NCBI GenBank assembly: GCA_028532985.1
Contig: JANCIK010000004.1
Coordinates: 2,356,001 to 2,420,000, forward strand
Source: Stropharia rugosoannulata
Taxonomy: Eukaryota; Basidiomycota; Agaricomycetes; Agaricales; Strophariaceae
Length of the DNA: 64,000 bases
Direction of reading: 5' to 3'
Notes under the pieces: generated by a model
Database searches by the model: none
The model's input: the letters and a program-made list of their open reading frames with translations, nothing else
Told to the model about the DNA's origin: nothing
Program-made: the position numbers and the translations under genes
In this document: positions 58,391 to 64,000 of the stretch, in pieces
Layout of the letters: each line of letters begins with the position of its first letter
Numbering within the stretch: the first letter of the stretch is position 1

Positions 58391-60211
58391 TTTAAATGGC
58401 TGGGTTGGCCTTCTGGACCAAGGTGACGAAGTAGTTCTATAGTTAAATAATAATAATAAGTTTCAGTTGAACTTCGTATACAAAAGAGAAAATTACGCAC
58501 CTGGAACCAGGTACCAGCTTCAGGTGCAGGCTGAGCCGCGTCGGATTGACCACAGTGGTAGTCGTAGCGGGGAGATGATGTGTTGGAAGTACCATCACAT
58601 TCACCTCCGGGCTTAACCCAGACGATGGAGTCGACGAGGCTGTTTCCGGTGTTGGTGGTGGGCTGCGTGCCGAAGCCAGCACCAAGGACGTTGCACCAGT
58701 CACCCCATTGCTGGCGGATGTTCTGAACACCAGCGCGGCCTTGGTCCACAATGAAGTGAGCCGGGAAGCCTTGGGAAGTAAGCAGGGGTGCAAGTGCCTA
58801 TTTCAGATAAATGAAGATTAGCGCGTTGTATTAAAAGATAAATATGATATACTAACACTAATATAGAGACTCTCATCGTAGTTGGGGTTGCCTTGGGTGA
58901 TGGGGTCAGGAGAGGCAGCAACTGATTGATATTATGAGTGTTTATTCACGGGAAAAAAGGCAAAATTTCATACCCAGAGCGTTGTAGTTGGCAACGTTGG
59001 TAGCAAGACCGCGGACAAAGGAGGGCGACCCGGCACTCTTGTACAATGAGCTAAACAGTTGGGCAGCGGGGGATAAGTTGGCGGGCCAACCGAGCCAGCC
59101 AGCATGACCAGCATCGAGATACATGTAGACACCAACAGTGTTGAGTTGCTGAATAGCATACGTCACAGCTGCCTATATTATGGGTCAGACAAAACTATAG
59201 CCAACATTGATAAATTGATATTTACGAGGTATGTGGTCTGAGCATTGGCGCATTTAGCAACACTTAGGTTGGTGACCAAGTTGGCCAGCGAATCGGGTTC
59301 AATGACAGCGACGACGCGGACGTCAGGGTACACTGGATAACAGCTCAAAAGAAATTCAAGTGAGCCTAAGGATATAACATACGTTGGATTTGAGCGACGA
59401 GTTGGTCAATGTACGTCTTGTAGTTGGCGAGACCATTATTTGCGATCGAGAACTCTCCGTTGGATGCAGCTGCAGCACAGTCACGGTCGGGGAGATCATA
59501 AACGACAATTTGAACAATGGACTTCTGGCCAGAGGACTTCTGCTGAGCAGAAGCAGCTGCGAGGTAGGTGCCCAAAAGCGGGGTCTTTGCAATTTGATCG
59601 AACCAGATGAAGGTGGGGATGTTGGCAACCTTGGCCGCAGCAGCAGCAGTGGAGGAATCAGTGATGTTTCCTGCAGCAGCTTGAACCTCGCCTGCATATA
59701 CAGGGGAAAGGTAAGGCTGTTGGTCCTCATTAATAAATTGATACTTCTAAACAGATGAAGTAGCACACTGACCGTGAACCCGACGAATGGGTTTCCAGCA
59801 GACGGTGTGGTGGTGCCAGTACCGCTGGGTGCAGATGCAGTTGAAGAGGGGGATCCGCCTGAGCTGGTGGTGGGTGTTACCGTGGAGGTGCTGTGGCTGC
59901 TAGACGAGCTAGAACTAGGAGAGCTTGGAGCATTTCCAGGCCTAATTAAATTTAGTATCATTCGTTACTCTAGTATACCCGAAGAACATACAAGCATTGA
60001 GAGTAGTAGGGGTTTGAGTAGACACAGCTCGAACCAGAAGCGCAGGTAGTTGCTCCACCTAATGAAAGCATGGATTAATAATTTATACTTGCTCATCAGA
60101 ATCAAACTTACTCCATCCCTGGCCACCACACTGTCCATAGACAGGAGACTGGGCCTTAACAAAGGCAGGGATCAACAAAGTCAGAGACAATAGGGCTGTA
60201 AATTTGAACAT
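58391..60211 (-). CDS. GH6 cellobiohydrolase with N-terminal CBM1
   Basis: Nine exons: complement(join(58391..58435,58501..58797,58857..58921,58974..59172,59226..59332,59383..59716,59773..59941,59992..60058,60112..60211)), 460 aa. Signal peptide MFKFTALLSLTLLIPAFVKA; CBM1 PVYGQCGGQGWSGATTCASG with the Cys/aromatic pattern; a Ser/Thr/Pro linker; then the GH6 domain: PYLSPVYAGEVQAA, IPTFIWFD, VYDLPDRDCAAAASNGE, VVAVIEPDSLANLVTN (general acid Asp), YLDAGHAGWLGWPANL, HFIVDQGRAGVQ and WVKPGGECDGTSN. It attacks crystalline cellulose from the non-reducing end, releasing cellobiose. Length equals CEL6A/CBHII enzymes. Most brown-rot Polyporales lack GH6, so its presence suggests white rot. It is probably induced on cellulose; a TATA box lies ~65 bp upstream. 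Confidence 0.95.
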
Positions 60212-60275
60212 TTTGTCGAAAGGTTAATCTGAAGACAGTGAGCTCCTAGTTTCCACTCCCCATGATATGCTGGCC

Positions 60276-60281
60276 TTTATA
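60276..60281 (-). promoter_or_regulatory. TATA box of the GH6 gene
   Basis: TATAAA on the minus strand (TTTATA as written), about 65 bp before the GH6 start codon, within GGTATAAAGGCC. A strong TATA box is typical for inducible secreted-enzyme genes. Confidence 0.5.
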
Positions 60282-60754
60282 CCCCATGAGGAGAACGGGC
60301 GCGTATATCCGGTGTTGAACCGACGTGGTTTGGAATCGGAAGGACATCGGCAGGGAGCAAAATGTCAGATTCGAACAAGAGACAGCGCACAGCAAGCCAG
60401 GTGATGATGACGATATAAAATTCATCCGACGGTAGATGGGTCACGCAAGCGAGCCAGCAAGAATCATGTGCGGTACAATATCGGATACGTGTAGCGAGCC
60501 CAGAGAGCCATAGCCGTATAGTGGCAGGTGAAGCGCCGATGGAATATGCGCCGCAACAATAGTTTCGGAAAAATAAGGAAAAACAGCCGCATCGCTAAAA
60601 TATAATGATCCCGCGCGACAGGAAAGCTGTATGTGGATGACCTTAGGTAGTGAGTACAAGCTTGGAGCCTTGGAAACAGCTAAGGCCCATTTCTCCTCCC
60701 GTAGTACTTGCCGTATTACTGCCGTCCTTAATGCCAGCTGTTACTAGCTGTTAC

Positions 60755-60769
60755 CCCCACGATCCGGGG
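60755..60769. promoter_or_regulatory. Possible CreA/Mig1 repressor sites upstream of GH6
   Basis: CCCCAC (60755-60760, reading GTGGGG on the minus strand) and CCGGGG (60764-60769) both fit the SYGGRG carbon-repressor consensus and lie as a close pair ~550 bp before the GH6 start. Short motifs like these also occur by chance. Confidence 0.3.
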
Positions 60770-60977
60770 TAGCGACGAGTTTGTCCACATACGGGCCTAA
60801 GAATACCATGTAACATGACGAAGGTCAATTGACCAGGCAAACAGAACACCAGATAAAGGTGAACAATATGGAAGCTCCTGAAGGAAAAGGCGGACGGTCA
60901 ATTTGCGCAGAACCCAAGCAGAACCCAAAAATATGAACACATGACACAGCAACAGACTATGCTGACTCAAAAATAAA

Positions 60978-61457
60978 CTATAAAATCCCCGTCTTTAGTT
61001 GCATCGTCTCGAAGAGGCGCTTGGTGAATCTATCGAAACAGTAGTTGAATAACTTGTCGTGTGGTCCGTAGTAGCGATGTTCTAACGTCCTGAGAGTCGC
61101 ACGCGACACAGGCGGGCCAAAGCGGTTGCACGCGTTGAACATTGAAGTTTGGAGGGTTGCATGAGTCACTGATTCGATTGCGTGTCGACGGCATTGAACA
61201 GGAAGGCGAGGATCATAAAGAGAGCACGACGTATGTACTACTTCTGATCCGCTGCGTTGATTCGGCCCGGGCTTATCGAAGTTGTCCATGTCCACTCCTT
61301 GCCCAAGCCTCTCTATGTTAGAACTTGGAAACGAGGCTTGAGCACTATCATTGAGGCTACCGTAATTACTTCCTTCCGTTTTTTTCCAACTTTCTCTGAC
61401 AATTAAATTCCGAACAGTAGTCTTGCAGTAGTCAGGCTGATGTGATAAGTCAGGTGG
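60978..61457 (-). CDS. Open frame of unknown status (possible 3' exon of an unrecognised gene)
   Basis: About 160 codons remain open on the minus strand before a TAG stop (60978-60980). The first Met is MDMDNFDKPGPNQRSGSEVV, leaving only 105 codons; the frame upstream of it begins after a possible acceptor (GTCAG near 61396). The protein is hydrophilic, with Cys and a basic end (RYYGPHDKLFNYCFDRF). I do not recognise it, and no further exon could be joined. It could be noise, a pseudogene or a lineage-specific gene; its position upstream of GH6 gives no clue. Confidence 0.3.
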   Translation of the reverse strand, partial: PPDLSHQPDYCKTTVRNLIVRESWKKTEGSNYGSLNDSAQASFPSSNIERLGQGVDMDNFDKPGPNQRSGSEVVHTSCSLYDPRLPVQCRRHAIESVTHATLQTSMFNACNRFGPPVSRATLRTLEHRYYGPHDKLFNYCFDRFTKRLFETMQLKTGIL

Positions 61458-62024
61458 TCAATTCCAAGTCAATTCTGTATCACTGGAAAGGATTCCCCAA
61501 GTACTTAAGTGCATAGCAGCTGCGGCACGTTGTTCATAGTTTCCTTGCGCCACGCAGACAGGGGTATTTCATTCAGCTGACCCGAAGCCATCAAAAAAGT
61601 CTATTTTCATTAAAAAAAATTCCGTTGGCTTCGAAAGACATGATGGCGAAGTTATGCAGTTGGCAGTTTAGTGTCATCCGACGGACAAATAAGAATTTCT
61701 TTAAGTACCAAAATTATCCTGCTTTCCTCAGACGTACTCGCAGATCGATTGTCAGCGTTACAGCATAATTGCGACCTCAAGTGGTCCGTCAAGCCGAAAT
61801 GTTTAAAGGTATTAGTACATGCGTCCCCTTGCATACAGTCAGCATTAACAAGCCCTACCCCTTAGGTGAGTCGTCCAAACACATTGTCAATGTCAAAGAA
61901 GAGGTCGAATAGAATGAAAGCACGTCGTCGATCCCATGTTAGCTGAGAAAAGGGCCCTAACCAATAACCGATTTCAAAGGAGAAGCACGGGTCTATGTGA
62001 CCATGAGGTAGGGCAAGTGATCTA
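61458..62024. other. Intergenic, no gene recognised
   Basis: This 567-bp interval follows the NECAP stop codon. Short frames overlap on both strands and no feature can be supported. Confidence 0.3.
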
Positions 62025-62917
62025 TCAACGTCTTTTATTTGCGCTTGGGGGTGGAGGCAAAAGAGGTATCGGTGCATTCTTCGAGCTTGACGTAGATGAG
62101 GCAGTGGACGATCCAAGTAGGCTTGTCTCCGCACTGGTGGTCTTGTTACGCCCAGGAATATTGATGGAAAAGGTTTGACCTTCCTTCAAACTGTAATCTT
62201 TCTTTGGACCGGTAGGGACGTGAGGACTGGCTTCCTGTGATTCCTCTTCTGGAGGATTCAAAAGTGCCTTTTGACGCCTGTCGGTATGTCAGATGCAATG
62301 GCGCGGAGAACAATATAACAAATACACTTACTTGGTGTAGTCCTGCAATGCAACATCTACAGCATTCAATGAGAATCAATAATAAAAAGGTACGCCAGCT
62401 GTAACTTACTGAAATCGAAGCTATCGGACCGCTCAGCAAATCCTAGTCCGATATAGGCTTTCTTTCCGGCATCTTCAACACGTATAACGAAGTAACGCGA
62501 TGAATCAATAACAGCCTCCACGGATGGTCTTGCTATGTCATAATCGGCTCTCACAAACACTGCGCTTGGGTGAATGTTATGTTATTAAGTCCAGAAAAAT
62601 TTGCATACATTCTCCTAAAGGACAGTAAAAGACGTACTAGAGTTGATAAACGAAATGCTTACCTGTTTGAGGGTCCTCCAAATTTAAAGCAGCCCCTTTC
62701 GAATTCTGGGTGATGCGCAGCCTTCCCTTCCAAAGAGGAGCTGCCAGGTCACCCCAGTCATTTGCTCTGTAGCCTTCATTGGCGTTCAAAGGAGGGATTT
62801 TATATACTAAACCGGCAGCCCTAGTCAATTCCTTTAGGGGTTGCTAGATTGACGTTCCAGACCTGATACTTCGCGAGCGATATACAAGACGGAGTCGATA
62901 TCTTCCTCGATATCCAT
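62025..62917 (-). CDS. NECAP-like adaptin-ear-binding endocytic protein
   Basis: Five exons: complement(join(62025..62277,62332..62356,62410..62559,62663..62806,62863..62917)), 208 aa. The PHear domain fills residues ~10-150: [80 protein letters not shown] and [14 protein letters not shown]. NECAPs bind the AP-2 adaptor and regulate clathrin-coated pit formation. The 58-residue tail after the domain is Ser/Pro/Thr-rich and lacks the terminal WxxF of animal NECAPs. Exon 4 is only 25 nt. The junction of exons 2 and 3 is the least certain point (the intron is 103 nt and contains a second acceptor). It is divergent from CSN8 by 277 bp. Confidence 0.85.
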
Positions 62918-63194
62918 CTTCGGTATGCTTTCAGTTTTCGGTAAAGGTAGCTTTGATGGAGTTTCGAGCTATCCGACGTTGTTCACCAACGTGGCTGATC
63001 AATTGTGGATCAAGATGGATTAAAGTCTGCACAGCTTTGCTCCTTAATGTACTTGCTGAGTTCATAATTCATCTTCCTCCGCCTTCCCATCACTGCAAGT
63101 AATCAACTTACTTGTGTAACCGTCTGTTGGCTCCATTTTCGGCAATATCTTGCTATAATCAATCCCTTTCATCTTTCATTGAGTATACGACACT

Positions 63195-64000
63195 ATGGTG
63201 AACGGTCCTCCGACCCCTCCTGCCACTACGTCTACCGAGCTACTCGATGCGGAAAGAATCACATTGCCTGTGGCAGATAGACCTGCAGCAGATACCTTGG
63301 CAGCTACTCCCATACAGAATGATAATATATTAACAACAGAAGTCTATCAAAGAGTGAGGCATGTGTTTGGGTCAGCTATTGCTCAAAAGGACTATCAAAG
63401 CCTGGTCCGAGCTGCTGAAGAAGCAGATATCCTTGTATGTGTTCCGTAGCACTCGAATATCAATCCTTGCGCATATACTGATCCAGTCTTTTAGACTTCG
63501 AATGACCACCAAACAGAACGCATGTTGATCGTGGCTCCGTTGGTGCTGGCTCATCTCATCAATGATACTATGTAAGTTATAGTGCTAAGACGAAAGCCAC
63601 ATCTTAACATATTCCAGTCCCCCAGCTCGTTATGCTCTCCTCAGACTTCCAGGCAACCTGGCATCTCTACCATTAACCAAAGCTTTATCTGCATTACTCG
63701 TATCAACAATGAACAGACAAAATTCTCAGGTTTACGAACAAACTGCCTCGTTAACTTCTCTAGTATTACAACAAGACTTCTTTGACAAAGATTTTGTGCA
63801 GCAGATTGTAGATCTTAGTTCTGCTTTCCTAGGTGATTTTGTTATATATATCTATGCTTTCACATAAGGCTAATGATGCATTAACAACCCCAGAGCAATT
63901 CCGCCACAGAACAATTAGCTTGCTATCGAAAGCCTACATATCGTTGCCGTTGTCATCTGCGTGCAACTATCTTGGTTTACCAGGTGAAAATGTCGTGAAT
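63195..64000 (+). CDS. COP9 signalosome subunit 8-like (PCI-family; 3' end beyond window)
   Basis: Four exons visible: join(63195..63434,63495..63571,63618..63832,63894..>64000), about 213 aa so far. An N-terminal Pro/Thr-rich leader is followed by helical repeats (VYQRVRHVFGSAIAQKDYQS, LVRAAEEADI, LIVAPLVLAHLINDT, PPARYALLRLPGNL) and SLLSKAYISLPLSSACNYLG, which matches the CSN8/PSMD8/eIF3k domain entry. CSN8 is a scaffold subunit of the signalosome that removes NEDD8 from cullins. eIF3k or Rpn12 cannot be fully excluded without the C-terminus. The frame continues open at the window edge, though a possible donor lies at 63980-63985. Confidence 0.7.

Overview
The window is nuclear DNA of a filamentous basidiomycete, most likely an Agaricomycete. 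The evidence is very short GT-AG introns (mostly 50-60 nt) that split nearly every gene into many small exons, genes packed on both strands with 80-800 bp between them, and family members of basidiomycete type: a methionine/LAT permease, a fungal IDO, an expansin-like DPBB protein, and a GH6 cellobiohydrolase with an N-terminal CBM1. A GH6-CBM1 enzyme suggests a white-rot or litter-decay lifestyle; that is inference. Exon models were built by hand from conserved protein motifs and splice signals, and nearly all complete models close in frame.

Layout. 0-12.4 kb: NSRP1-like splicing factor (cut by the window edge), exosome subunit MTR3, a 15-exon methionine-type permease, copper chaperone ATX1, spliceosomal SNW/Prp45, a tail-anchored inositol 5-phosphatase, beta-carbonic anhydrase, and ribosomal protein L7 with a likely C/D-box snoRNA in its long intron. 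12.9-23.3 kb: a Cys-rich single-pass membrane protein, cyclin L, a TA-flanked MITE, a phi-like GST, an expansin-like secreted protein, a dolichyl-diphosphatase-like PAP2 protein and DNAJC9. 23.5-40.3 kb: FHIP-like endosomal adaptor, TIM54, the meiotic helicase HFM1/MER3, CKS1, and the M16 protease IDE/Ste23.

40.5-64 kb: an unrecognised 1152-aa protein with one membrane segment, RPA1, a GC-rich block with indoleamine 2,3-dioxygenase, 3-hydroxyisobutyryl-CoA hydrolase and the 5' half of tubulin cofactor E, then an SR protein, mitochondrial cysteine desulfurase NFS1, GH6 cellobiohydrolase, a weak ORF, NECAP, and CSN8 (cut by the right edge).

Most genes are conserved housekeeping genes with no operon-like logic. 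I found no convincing undescribed multi-gene system. The most interesting signals are small: the RPL7 intronic snoRNA, in-frame 10- and 12-nt microexons, a GC-AG intron in NFS1, clustered ACGCG (MCB-like) motifs before DNAJC9, CKS1/HFM1 and RPA1, the MITE, and a sharp GC shift that ends inside one gene.
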